Shown piece by piece: positions 10,546 to 18,863 of a stretch of DNA of 64,000 bases. Under the pieces are notes generated by a model. That model was given only the letters and a program-made list of their open reading frames with translations, searched no databases and was not told the DNA's origin. The position numbers and the translations under genes were made by a program. Source of the DNA: Nocardia ignorata NBRC 108230 (lineage in GTDB: Bacteria; Actinomycetota; Actinomycetes; Mycobacteriales; Mycobacteriaceae); assembly GCF_001612905.1 (NCBI RefSeq), contig NZ_BDBI01000011.1, forward strand, positions 248,001 through 312,000. The letters are read 5' to 3'. The stretch's first letter is position 1, and each line of letters starts with the position of its first letter.

Positions 10546-11106
10546 ATGACCCCCATGTCCCGAGCCGAGGCCACCAAGGCACGCATCCTCCAGGCGGCCA
10601 CCGAGGAGTTCGCGACATACGGCATCGCCGGAGCCCGGGTGGACCGGATCGCCAAGGCCGCGGCAGCCAACAAGAACCTCATCTACATCTATTTCTGCAG
10701 CAAAGATCAACTGTTCGACGCCGTCTTCGATGCCCATGTCACCCACGGCCTCGACTCGGTTCTCTTCACCGCGGACGACCTCCCCGAGTACGCCGGGCGG
10801 CTCTTCGACTACTGCCGAGCCCATCCCGAAGTCATCCGGCTCGCCACCTGGCACCGCCTCGAGCGCGGCGATCAGGACCCCGCTGGTGCGACGCCGGCGC
10901 GCGAGGTGAAGCTGGAAGCGCTTGCCGCCGTGCAGAAGGCGAACAACATCGGCTCCGGCTTCTCACCCGGCACCCTGCTGACGCTGGTCCTGAGCATCGC
11001 GCTCGCCTGGAATCCGGGCAATGCCGCCGGTGTGCCGGCTTCCGATGCCGAGACCACCGACGACCGCCGCCGCGCCGTCATCGAGGCCGTGCGCCGCCTT
11101 CTGTGA
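10546..11106 (+). CDS. TetR-family transcriptional regulator
   Basis: A 186-residue repressor. The N-terminal helix-turn-helix is EATKARILQAATEEFATYGIAGARVDRIAKAAAANKNLIYIYFCSKDQLF, followed by a variable all-helical ligand domain. The ATG at 10546 is chosen; ATG 10555 is an alternative. It probably forms a unit with the upstream membrane protein and may act at the ACTAAC/GTTAGT dyad. The ligand is unknown. Confidence 0.88.
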   Translation: MTPMSRAEATKARILQAATEEFATYGIAGARVDRIAKAAAANKNLIYIYFCSKDQLFDAVFDAHVTHGLDSVLFTADDLPEYAGRLFDYCRAHPEVIRLATWHRLERGDQDPAGATPAREVKLEALAAVQKANNIGSGFSPGTLLTLVLSIALAWNPGNAAGVPASDAETTDDRRRAVIEAVRRLL

Positions 11107-11131
11107 CACGCACGGACGAAACCGTGGCGGG

Positions 11132-12184
11132 CTAGGAGTCGTCTTCTTCGTCGTCGTCCTCGTCCTCGTCGGGATCGACCAAGTCCACATCCAGGTCGAC
11201 CGAGAAGCCCGGAATCGACAGTGGGTCGCCCGATTCGTGCATGGTGAGGTACTCGGTACCGAGGCCGAGGCGGTGCAACAGGACCGTGGTGACGGTCGCG
11301 GCGGCGCGGGCATCGGTGGACACATCGGACCAGCAGCGCAGCGCGGTGTCATCGGGGCGCTCGGTGAAGCCGAGGGCGGCCAGGTGGTGGCGCGTGGCAT
11401 CGGTGACCGCGGCGGACACGCGGATCTCGTTGGAAGACAGCGTGAATCGCACCTGACGATCCGGGGACTGCTCGAGGTCGTAGAAGTCGAGCACCAGGGG
11501 TTGCGGGCCCGGACCGAGGGCGCGCATCGCGAGATGGAGGCTGGTCACGAGGTCGGTGAGCAGGCCGCGCAGGTGCGCGAGGGTGTACACGCTCCACACT
11601 TCGGCCCCGCGACCGGAGGGTCCCGCGGACCACGTGTAGTCGACCTCGTAGTCGTCGGCGCTGGTGTACTCGAGGTCGTGCTCGTCGGCGGGAATCCAGT
11701 CGTCCTCGTCGAGGAATTCCGGGTAGTGGTATTGCGTTTTCCAGTTCCACCATCGGCGGTTCCCGTCGACCTCGACCGAGCGGATACCCAGCTCGAGGTC
11801 TCCGTCGGCCGCCAGTTCGAGGGTGTACAGCGTCGGCCCGTCGATCCAGCCGACGTCGAGATCCTCCGAGAGGCCGCTGTACCAGCTGGGCTCACCCCAC
11901 GCCGCCACCGCGCGATCGAGGTAGGTGCGGAACTGTTCCGGCTCGATCTTCGCGACGGGAACGGAGAACAGTCGGCAGGGCTTGTTCTCGTCGTAGGGAT
12001 CGTCGTCGCCGAAGGTATGGGTGCCTGCGGGCATGTCGGGAATGTCGACCGAGCCGTCGCTCGCGAGTGTGCCGCCCATCGCGCGACAGGCGCGTTCGAT
12101 GTCGGTGCGCGTGCAGTCACGGAAATCGGCGGCGCGCAGGCGCGCGAACAGGTCGGTCAAGCGGGTGTCGGGCAGGAGCTCCAT
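11132..12184 (-). CDS. Hypothetical protein with acidic C-terminal tail
   Basis: A 350-residue soluble, acidic protein that I do not recognise. It has no signal peptide or membrane segment. The N-terminal half is rich in Trp, Tyr and Asp. Residues about 255-320 (VRFTLSSNEIRVSAAVTDATRHHLAALGFTERPD...) read like a small alpha/beta fold of the YbjN or secretion-chaperone type, but this is only an impression. The last 20 residues are almost all Asp and Glu. It is divergent from the methyltransferase at 12338, and the Zur-like box lies in the shared upstream region, 125 bases from its ATG. Confidence 0.7.
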   Translation of the reverse strand: MELLPDTRLTDLFARLRAADFRDCTRTDIERACRAMGGTLASDGSVDIPDMPAGTHTFGDDDPYDENKPCRLFSVPVAKIEPEQFRTYLDRAVAAWGEPSWYSGLSEDLDVGWIDGPTLYTLELAADGDLELGIRSVEVDGNRRWWNWKTQYHYPEFLDEDDWIPADEHDLEYTSADDYEVDYTWSAGPSGRGAEVWSVYTLAHLRGLLTDLVTSLHLAMRALGPGPQPLVLDFYDLEQSPDRQVRFTLSSNEIRVSAAVTDATRHHLAALGFTERPDDTALRCWSDVSTDARAAATVTTVLLHRLGLGTEYLTMHESGDPLSIPGFSVDLDVDLVDPDEDEDDDEEDDS

Positions 12185-12308
12185 ACCGAGACAGTAGGCC
12201 GAGGTACCGACAGCTTCTCGGTGGAAGCTGTTGCAGGGGTTGTTGATTCATTGCCACGCACCGATTGCCGCCACCGCGGATTCGCGATCGGCGTGTCCCC
12301 ATTCGAGT

Positions 12309-12323
12309 TGAAAATGATGTTCA
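12309..12323. promoter_or_regulatory. Zur-like operator 1
   Basis: TGAAAATGATGTTCA is a 7-1-7 dyad (12309-12315, G, 12317-12323) with one mismatch between the arms. It matches 14 of 15 positions of TGAAAATGATTTTCA, the kind of sequence bound by actinobacterial Zur (zinc uptake regulator). It lies 15 bases upstream of the methyltransferase ATG at 12338 and overlaps an alternative in-frame ATG at 12314. Binding here should block that promoter. Confidence 0.65.
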
Positions 12324-12337
12324 GTAGCATGTGCGCT

Positions 12338-13204
12338 ATGACGATCATTCATGAGCGCCGCGGGGGGCGTGCGGGGACCGGGACCTCGACCGGGGAACCG
12401 GCCGCGGCCGAGGCCGTATTCCTCGACGCGACGCTGGCGTTGCTCGAGCCGTTGGCGGTCGCGCCGGGACAGATTGTCGTCGATGTGGGGCCGGGGGCCG
12501 GAACGTCGACCGTCGCGTTGGCACGAGCTGTCGGTGAGGCGGGGCGTGTGTACGCGGTGGACCTCGATCCGGCGATGCTCGAGCTGACCATCGAGGCCGC
12601 GCGTGCGGCCGGGGTCAGTGACCGGGTCCGCGCGGTCCTGCACGACCTCGAGGACGGCGCACCACCACTACCCGAACCGGCCGACGTGGTCTGGTCGTCC
12701 TGGTGTGTGCACCACGCACACGACTGGGACGCGGCCGTCCGCTCCCTCACCCGACTGCTGCGACCCGGCGGCGTCCTCGGCATCGCCGAGGGTGGTCTGC
12801 CCACCCGCTGCCTGCCGTGGGACATCGGAATCGGCAGGCCCGGCCTGGAGATTCGGCTCGACGAGGCGCACGATCAGCAGTTCACCCGCTGGTTCTTCGA
12901 CCGTGCGGCGGCGGTGCGACCGCGCCGCGCGTGGACGGCGATCCTCGCCGACGCCGGTCTCGTCGACGTCACCGCCTCGACAGCCCTGGTCGACCTGCCC
13001 GCTCCCCTGTCCACCGAGGTCCGCCGGGTCGTGCTGGACGAATTCGCCGCGCGGGTACGCCGGGCGGCACCGTACCTCGACGACGCCGACACGGCGGTCT
13101 GGCAGCGACTCCTCGACCCGCACGACGAACACTGGCTGGGCACCCGCGACGACCTCGCCCTCCTCAGCGCGCGCACCGCTTTTCGAGGCCGCACCCCCGC
13201 CTGA
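12338..13204 (+). CDS. SAM-dependent methyltransferase of the Zur-box cluster
   Basis: A 288-residue methyltransferase. Motif I is IVVDVGPGAGTSTVALAR, then VYAVDLDPAMLELT, then ADVVWSSWCVHHAHDWDAAVRSLTRLLRPGGVLGIAEGG, followed by a C-terminal helical region. The ATG at 12338 is chosen; ATGs at 12329 and 12314 are in frame, and the open frame extends far upstream antisense to the neighbouring gene, which I treat as non-coding. The gene converges on the three-gene PLP operon and both units have a Zur-like box at the outer end, so it probably acts in the same pathway. The substrate is unknown. Confidence 0.82.
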   Translation: MTIIHERRGGRAGTGTSTGEPAAAEAVFLDATLALLEPLAVAPGQIVVDVGPGAGTSTVALARAVGEAGRVYAVDLDPAMLELTIEAARAAGVSDRVRAVLHDLEDGAPPLPEPADVVWSSWCVHHAHDWDAAVRSLTRLLRPGGVLGIAEGGLPTRCLPWDIGIGRPGLEIRLDEAHDQQFTRWFFDRAAAVRPRRAWTAILADAGLVDVTASTALVDLPAPLSTEVRRVVLDEFAARVRRAAPYLDDADTAVWQRLLDPHDEHWLGTRDDLALLSARTAFRGRTPA

Positions 13205-13213
13205 CCCGATCGC

Positions 13214-14416
13214 TCAGCTGCTCATTCCCTCGCACCGCCGCACCACCTCGAGCACCCGGTCGATTTCGCCGGGGATGTTGTAGACGTGCACGCTCACCCG
13301 CACGGCGTGGTCGTCGGAATGACGGCCCGCCTGGCAGTGCCCGTCGGCGCGCACCATGATCCCCTCGTCGGCGAGCACGAAGCCCAGGTCGTCGGAGCGC
13401 ACCGCGCGATGTCGGAAGGTCACCAGTGCCTCGCGCCGCTGCACGGTCGATTCGGCGGTGAGACTGTCCTGACAGCCGAGCACCTGCACTCCCGGCAGTC
13501 GGGCCAACCCGTCGGTGAGTCGTAGGGTCAAAGCGCTTGTCCAGGCGCCGATCTCGGCCGTTCCGGCGGCATCGAGCCAGTCGAAGGCGGCGGCCATGCT
13601 GACGATGCCCGCCGTGTTCGGCGTCCCCTCCCACCCGCGTATCGCGAAGCGCGGGCCACGCCGATTGCGCGCCCACACCGCCCCGATGCCGGGCAGGGCC
13701 AGCATCTTGTGCCCGGAGAACACCACGAAGTCCACATCGAGGTCGGCGACCGACACCGGCCGGTGCCCGACGCTCTGCGCGGCGTCGAGACAGATCGGCA
13801 CATCGGGTCCCACCGCCTGACGCACCCGGTGCACGTTCATGTCGACACCGAAGACGTGATGCACGTGGGTGACGGCGACGAAGCGAGTGCGGTCGGTGAC
13901 CACCGACGGCAGGGCCCGGTGGTCGTAGTCACCGGAGGCCGGATCGACCGGCATCGCGACGATGCGCACGCGAATTCCACCGCGCGCCAGGTCGTCTCGC
14001 ATATCGAGCCAGGGACGCAGATTGGCTTCGTGGTCACCGAACGGAACGATGATCTCGTCACCGTCGAGGAGCTGATCGGCCAGCCAGTCCTGCGCCACCG
14101 CCCGCAATCCGTGACTCGTGCCGCCGACGAACTCCACCGAGGAACCGGTCGTGGTGTCGCCCAGGGCGATTCGTACCCGATCGCGGGCACGCTCGATGCG
14201 GCTGGTCGTCGCGGTCGCCCACGGATAGGAGCCGCGCCCGACATTGGCATTGCCGGTGGTGAGGAAATCGGTGACCGCGTCGAGCACCGCGGCCGGTTTC
14301 TGGGTCGTGGCCGCGCTGTCGAGATAGGCCACATCGGGATTGCGCGTGAGAATCGGGAACTGGGCGCGTAGTCCGGCCTGCCAGTCGGCCAACCGGTCGA
14401 GAACGTCGTCGGTCAT
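13214..14416 (-). CDS. SufS-like class V aminotransferase / cysteine desulfurase
   Basis: A 400-residue PLP enzyme. It has the cysteine-desulfurase layout: YLDSAATTQKP near residue 31, HEAN (H129), LDAAQ (D211), the Schiff-base lysine K237 in FSGHKMLALPG and a cysteine C361 in RADGHCQAG, matching the GHHCA active-site loop of SufS. It could therefore remove sulfur from cysteine as a persulfide, although a C-S lyase or epimerase role cannot be excluded. The ATG is three bases after the stop of the upstream fusion gene. No SUF genes are nearby, so this is not the housekeeping iron-sulfur copy. Confidence 0.82.
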   Translation of the reverse strand: MTDDVLDRLADWQAGLRAQFPILTRNPDVAYLDSAATTQKPAAVLDAVTDFLTTGNANVGRGSYPWATATTSRIERARDRVRIALGDTTTGSSVEFVGGTSHGLRAVAQDWLADQLLDGDEIIVPFGDHEANLRPWLDMRDDLARGGIRVRIVAMPVDPASGDYDHRALPSVVTDRTRFVAVTHVHHVFGVDMNVHRVRQAVGPDVPICLDAAQSVGHRPVSVADLDVDFVVFSGHKMLALPGIGAVWARNRRGPRFAIRGWEGTPNTAGIVSMAAAFDWLDAAGTAEIGAWTSALTLRLTDGLARLPGVQVLGCQDSLTAESTVQRREALVTFRHRAVRSDDLGFVLADEGIMVRADGHCQAGRHSDDHAVRVSVHVYNIPGEIDRVLEVVRRCEGMSS

Positions 14417-14419
14417 GGC

Positions 14420-15739
14420 TCAGTCCCTGACCAGTGGTGCGCCGGCGTCGCGCCAGGCCACGACACCGCCGCGCAGACTCCGCGCGTCCCGGTGCCCCAT
14501 CCGGGTGAGCAGGGCCGCGTAGCGCGCGGACTTCTCACCGACCGGGCACACGAGCAGCACCGGGGTGCCCGCACCGAACGGCAGCCCGCCGTGGACCAGT
14601 TCGTCGAACAGCTCGTCGACGATATTGATCGAGCCCTCGATGTGGACGGCGCTGTAGGCGAAGGAACCGCGCAGGTCGACGACCACCGGCCGGTCCCGGG
14701 CGATCCACTCACGCGCCTGGTCCACGTCGACGGTTGCCACGGCGGCGATCTCGGCGTCGGTCACCGTGCTCACCGAGTTCGGGCGCACCGGTTGCTCGAG
14801 CAGATCGGGCCTGCGCTTGCGCACATAGCTGAGATAGCTCTCCACCCGATCGCACACGATGAACACAGCGGTGCGCCGCTCGGTGAGCTCCGCGTCGACG
14901 GCCCGCAGATGACGCAGCGCCCCGAAGTAGGCGGCGCCCGCCGTCGGCCCGCCGAGGATCCCGCAGCGGCGGTTGAGGGTGAGCATGCCCTCGATCGCCT
15001 CCTGCGAGGTCACCGCGTCGATGGTGTCGTAGTTGTCCGGGTCGAACAGGCCGACCTCGTTGATCTCGTCGATATTGCGGATACCGGGGATGAAATCGGA
15101 CTTGTCGGCGACCAACCCGATCACCGAAACCGCCGGATTGTGTTCGCGCAGCACACCTGCCACCCCTGTCGAGGATCCGGCGGTGCCGATACAGGCGACG
15201 AAGATGTCGGGACCCGCGCCGTCGAGGTCCTTGATGATCTCCGGCGCGGTCCCGGTGCGGTGCGCGTCGAGGTTGCGGGTGTTGAAGTACTGATCGGTGT
15301 GCAGGTAGCCGCCGCCGTCCTCGGACAGCATCCGGTACATGCGGCTGAGCGGGTCTTCGGTGTCGGTCGGGTCGAGGCATTCGGTCTGGCCCGGCAGCTC
15401 CTCGATGCGGGCGCCGAGCAACAGCAGCAGCTCTTTGATCTCGGGCACCTTCATGCGATTGGTGACGCTCTTGAACGGCAGTCCGTGCATCGCCGCGATC
15501 ACCGCCAGCGCCTTGGCGGTGTTGCCGCTGGACAACTCGACCACCGCGTCACCCTGTTCCACGGCTCGGGACAGGCCGTCGCGCACCATGTTCCAGGCCG
15601 GACGGTCCTTCACCGAACCGAACGGGTTGAGCATCTCCATCTTCGCGTAGAGGTCGATATTGGTGAGCCCGTGTACGGCCGGATCGATCCGGACCAGCGG
15701 TGTGTCCCCGATGACGTCGAGAATGCTGTCGTACTTCAT
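14420..15739 (-). CDS. Cysteine synthase/SbnA-like PLP enzyme fused to a rhodanese domain
   Basis: A 439-residue two-domain protein. Residues about 1-310 are a fold-type II PLP enzyme: K44 in NPFGSVKDRP is the Schiff-base lysine, SSGNT (70-74) and GTAGSSTG (185-192) bind PLP, and HRTGTAPEI (160-168) is a family motif. This group includes O-acetylserine sulfhydrylases and the 2,3-diaminopropionate-forming SbnA. Residues about 330-439 are a rhodanese domain with an intact loop cysteine C398 (VCPVGEKSA). The ATG overlaps the stop of the decarboxylase gene (ATGA), so translation is coupled. The fusion suggests that sulfur is handed on as a persulfide; this is inference. Confidence 0.85.
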   Translation of the reverse strand: MKYDSILDVIGDTPLVRIDPAVHGLTNIDLYAKMEMLNPFGSVKDRPAWNMVRDGLSRAVEQGDAVVELSSGNTAKALAVIAAMHGLPFKSVTNRMKVPEIKELLLLLGARIEELPGQTECLDPTDTEDPLSRMYRMLSEDGGGYLHTDQYFNTRNLDAHRTGTAPEIIKDLDGAGPDIFVACIGTAGSSTGVAGVLREHNPAVSVIGLVADKSDFIPGIRNIDEINEVGLFDPDNYDTIDAVTSQEAIEGMLTLNRRCGILGGPTAGAAYFGALRHLRAVDAELTERRTAVFIVCDRVESYLSYVRKRRPDLLEQPVRPNSVSTVTDAEIAAVATVDVDQAREWIARDRPVVVDLRGSFAYSAVHIEGSINIVDELFDELVHGGLPFGAGTPVLLVCPVGEKSARYAALLTRMGHRDARSLRGGVVAWRDAGAPLVRD

Positions 15740-17175
15740 GCGCGGTTCCCTTCCACGGGCCAATACTGTTCATCCAGGCACCACGTCCACCCGCCCGCGC
15801 CGGGGCGGACCGCGATCGTGCGGGCGACCGGTTGCATCAGCGCGGAATCGGCCGCGAAATCCATGAAGTAGCCCGCCGTGTTCACGAACGCGAGCAGATC
15901 CCCCGGCACCGGAGTGCGCGCCAGGGTGACTTCGCGGCGGGTGATGAAGTCGTCTTCGAGACAGAGATTGCCCGTGAGGTACACAGCGACCGGCTCGCCG
16001 GCGCGTTCGGGCAGCAGCACCGGATCCATCAGCACCGCATGGTGTTCGGCGCTGATGTCACGGGAATTCGCGGCCACCCGGACCAGAGTTTCGCCCTCCT
16101 CGGTGGTGCGCACCTCCGAGACCAGGGCAAGGGTGAGGCCGCATTGGTCGGTCAGCGAGCGACCGGGTTCGATGTGCAGGTCGTAGAGGTTTTCCAGCAG
16201 CAGGGTGGCCAATGTCCGGCCCAGCGAGGGCGACTCGCGGCGCAGCAGTTCGTCCAGATAGTCCGCACCGGCGAGTTCGCGATGGGCGGGATAGAGGCCG
16301 AGGGTGCCGCGCAGGGTGCCCGCCTGTGCGCGCAGGCCGTAACCGTGGCTGTGCCAGGTCATGGGTGGGCGTGTGCCGAGCACCGCGTTGCCGAGTTCGG
16401 TGGTGTAGCGGTGCCATTCGGCACGGTCACGCAGGTAGCTCACGCCGAAACCGCCGCCGATATCGATCGCGGTGGGGGTGAATCCCCTGATCTGGGCTTC
16501 CCGCATCGCCAGCAGGCACCCTTCCAGGGCCAGGGCCTTCTCGTCGAGGCCGGTGGTGTCGAGGTGGTAGGCCATGCCACGCAGGTCGAGGGCGTCGCGG
16601 TGCCCGTCGAGAAGGTCGAGGGCCGAGGGCAGTTCGCGGATGTGCAAGCCGAAACGGCTGCGTCTGCTGGCAATGGTCACCCCGGGCGAGTCGAACGCCG
16701 ACAGCCGGATCATCACCCGCGTTCGCGGCAATCCCGAATCGGTGACCAGCCGGGCCAGCTCGGCGAGCTCCTCGCGAGAGTCGGCGTTGACGACCGCACC
16801 GACCCGTGCGGCGAGCCACAGGAATTCCCGGTCCTTGGGACCGGTCGCCATGATGCGGTCGCCGGTGAACCCGCACTCGAGCGCGTGCCGCAGCTCCCCG
16901 AGCGAGGCCACGTCGATTCCGCACTCCCCCGCCGCCAGCGCGCGGACGATCGCGCTCGACCGGTTCGCCTTGTGCGCGAAGAAGATGTTCCCGCTCAGCC
17001 GGTGCGCGCCGTACACGGCGCGGTAGCTCGCCGCGTTCTCCTCCAGTTGTTGTGGCACAACCACATTCAGTGGCGATCCGAGCGCGGCCACCAGCTCCGC
17101 GAGCCTGCCGGGAGTGTCGAGTACCGCGCGAAGCGACCCACCGATTCGCGGCGTCAAGACCAGGTCCGGTTCCAC
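15736..17175 (-). CDS. Type III PLP-dependent decarboxylase-like enzyme
   Basis: A 479-residue protein of the alanine-racemase-fold amino-acid decarboxylases (the LysA/NspC/SbnH group; it may be of the Y4yA family). Features are K69 in FFAHKANRSS (Schiff base), H204, GGGFG (240-244), EPGR (336-339), the C405-containing GNLCLEDD motif and Y436. The likely reaction is decarboxylation of an amino acid or carboxylated intermediate. The GTG at 17175 is chosen because GGGGG precedes it; the frame stays open upstream across the Zur-like box, which makes an earlier start unlikely. It is the first gene of the operon. Confidence 0.82.
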   Translation of the reverse strand: MEPDLVLTPRIGGSLRAVLDTPGRLAELVAALGSPLNVVVPQQLEENAASYRAVYGAHRLSGNIFFAHKANRSSAIVRALAAGECGIDVASLGELRHALECGFTGDRIMATGPKDREFLWLAARVGAVVNADSREELAELARLVTDSGLPRTRVMIRLSAFDSPGVTIASRRSRFGLHIRELPSALDLLDGHRDALDLRGMAYHLDTTGLDEKALALEGCLLAMREAQIRGFTPTAIDIGGGFGVSYLRDRAEWHRYTTELGNAVLGTRPPMTWHSHGYGLRAQAGTLRGTLGLYPAHRELAGADYLDELLRRESPSLGRTLATLLLENLYDLHIEPGRSLTDQCGLTLALVSEVRTTEEGETLVRVAANSRDISAEHHAVLMDPVLLPERAGEPVAVYLTGNLCLEDDFITRREVTLARTPVPGDLLAFVNTAGYFMDFAADSALMQPVARTIAVRPGAGGWTWCLDEQYWPVEGNRA

Positions 17176-17201
17176 ACTGCCCCCATCCGAGCCACGTTTG
17201 T

Positions 17202-17216
17202 TGACAATGATTTTCG
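17202..17216. promoter_or_regulatory. Zur-like operator 2
   Basis: TGACAATGATTTTCG matches 13 of 15 positions of TGAAAATGATTTTCA and has the same 7-1-7 symmetry as the box at 12309. It is 26 bases upstream of the decarboxylase GTG start, a good place for a repressor of the leftward operon. The divergent gene at 17354 is 138 bases away. Confidence 0.6.
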
Positions 17217-17353
17217 CTAGGACATCATGTCCCCGACCCCTTTCCCACACAAGCCGGCGAGCGTCACTGCGCCACAACAGGTTCGATTTCCAGGGTAGCC
17301 ACCACCGCCCGCAGGTGACCGGTTTCGCCCTTCCGATATGCGACACTGACCCG

Positions 17354-18373
17354 ATGAGCGATGCCGACGCCGGTGCGGGCAGCTACGTCGAGAAGGGCGA
17401 GTTCCGCCGCGACACCAACTACATCACCACACGCATCACCGCCGACGGCCGTGACGGCTACCCCGTCGAACCCGGCCGCTACCGCTTGGTCGCGGCCCGG
17501 GCCTGCCCGTGGGCCAACCGCACCCTGATCGTGCGTCGCCTGCTCGGGCTCGAGCCGGTGCTGTCACTCGGCCTGTGCGGGCCCACCCACGACAAACTCA
17601 GCTGGACCTTCGACCTCGACCCGGGCGGCGTCGATCCGGTGCTCGGTATCCATCGCCTGCGTGACGCCTACCTGGCCCGGTTCCCCGACTATCCGCGCGG
17701 CATCACCGTGCCCGCGATGGTCGAGATCGCGACCGGGCAGGTGGTCACCAACGACTACGCCCAGATCACCCTCGATTTCTCCACCGAGTGGAGCGCCTAT
17801 CACCGGCCGGGCGCGCCGCAGCTGTATCCCGAAGCGTTGCGCGACGAGATCGACGCGATCGACCGGGAAGTGTTCACCGAGATCAACAACGGCGTGTACC
17901 GCTGCGGTTTCGCCGGGGCGCAGGACGCCTACGACGCGGCCTACGACCGGCTCTTCGCCGCGCTCGACCGGGTGAGCGAGCGGTTGCGCACCCAGCGCTA
18001 TCTCGTCGGCGACACCATCACCGAGGCCGACGTGCGGCTGTTCACCACCCTGGCCCGCTTCGATCCGGTCTATCACGGCCACTTCAAGTGCAACCGCACC
18101 AAGCTCAGCGAGATGCCGGTGCTGTGGGCCTACGCCCGCGACCTGTTCCAGACACCCGGCTTCGGCGACACCATCGACTTCGGCCAGATCAAGGAGCACT
18201 ACTACGTGGTGCACCGCGACATCAATCCCACCGGCATCGTCCCGAAGGGCCCGGACCTGTCGAACTGGCTCACCCCGCACCACCGCGAGGAACTGGGCGG
18301 CCACCCCTTCGGCGACGGCACCCCACCGCCCCCGCCGCACCCCGGCGAACAAGTACCCGCGATCACGCAGTGA
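17354..18373 (+). CDS. Glutathionyl-hydroquinone reductase-like protein
   Basis: A 339-residue protein of the Xi-class GST group (YqjG/Ecm4-like). The thioredoxin-fold N-terminal half contains the ACPWANR motif with its catalytic cysteine, and the C-terminal half is all-helical (EADVRLFTTLARFDPVYHGHFKCN). Family members remove thiol conjugates from hydroquinones. Mycolic-acid actinobacteria use mycothiol rather than glutathione, so the natural thiol is probably mycothiol. The C-terminus ends in a proline run. Confidence 0.85.
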   Translation: MSDADAGAGSYVEKGEFRRDTNYITTRITADGRDGYPVEPGRYRLVAARACPWANRTLIVRRLLGLEPVLSLGLCGPTHDKLSWTFDLDPGGVDPVLGIHRLRDAYLARFPDYPRGITVPAMVEIATGQVVTNDYAQITLDFSTEWSAYHRPGAPQLYPEALRDEIDAIDREVFTEINNGVYRCGFAGAQDAYDAAYDRLFAALDRVSERLRTQRYLVGDTITEADVRLFTTLARFDPVYHGHFKCNRTKLSEMPVLWAYARDLFQTPGFGDTIDFGQIKEHYYVVHRDINPTGIVPKGPDLSNWLTPHHREELGGHPFGDGTPPPPPHPGEQVPAITQ

Positions 18374-18403
18374 CCAGCCCCACCGGTGAAAATGGTTGCG
18401 CCT

Positions 18404-18428
18404 GATTGCCTTTCCGAATCCGGGGTAT
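18404..18428 (+). promoter_or_regulatory. SigF/SigB-type promoter of csbD
   Basis: GATT (18404-18407), a 15-base spacer and GGGTAT (18423-18428) upstream of the csbD-like gene. The -10 is a perfect match to the SigF/SigB consensus. CsbD is a known general-stress (SigB) gene in Bacillus subtilis, which fits. Confidence 0.6.
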
Positions 18429-18501
18429 GCGCTCAGCGGGTCCAACGGACGGCCCACGGTCACCGACGCTGACCGAGCGATCTGTCTGGAAGGAACGAAC
18501 T

Positions 18502-18675
18502 GTGAGTCTCGCGGACAAGGCGAAGCACAAGGCCGAAGAGCTCATCGGCAAGGCCAAGGAAGCGGCGGGCAAGTCGACCGACGACCGCTACCTCGAGCAC
18601 GAGGGCAAAACCGATCAGACCAAGGCCAACCTCGAGGACGCGGGCGAGAAGGCCAAGGACGCCTTCCGCCACTGA
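18502..18675 (+). CDS. CsbD-family general stress protein
   Basis: A 57-residue, highly charged protein (VSLADKAKHKAEELIGKAKEAAGKSTDD..., ending KDAFRH). The lysine/alanine/glutamate helix pattern with DKTDQTKANL-like repeats is typical of CsbD proteins. The molecular role of the family is unknown. The GTG at 18502 follows GGAAGGAACG; the longer frame from 18406 covers the promoter. A strong terminator follows. Confidence 0.85.
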   Translation: MSLADKAKHKAEELIGKAKEAAGKSTDDRYLEHEGKTDQTKANLEDAGEKAKDAFRH

Positions 18676-18690
18676 CACCTGACACCCCGC

Positions 18691-18725
18691 GAAACGCCTC
18701 GAACCCTTCGGGTTCGGGGCGTTTC
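18691..18725 (+). terminator. Intrinsic terminator after csbD
   Basis: A 16-base-pair stem with one G-T pair (18691-18706 with 18710-18725), a three-base loop and a short pyrimidine tail (CTTCT). Confidence 0.85.
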
Positions 18726-18863
18726 CTTCTGCCCGGACCGCACCCTGGCGGGCATCGTCCTAAGGGAACGTTAGGAACCTCCGTTGTGGCTTCCGTGGGG
18801 GCTGTGACAGCCGACACAGTGGTCTGCGACGGCGCACTGCGGCGCCGAAAGAGGAGGTCCAAG

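Noticed and set aside
11021..12337. Long open frame that reads into the methyltransferase from upstream
   Set aside because: It is antisense to the 350-residue gene, has no ribosome-binding site and composition like high-GC shadow frames. The methyltransferase domain only begins after 12338.
18386..18400. TGAAAATGG as a third Zur box near csbD
   Set aside because: Only the left half matches; the right half lacks ATTTTCA symmetry.
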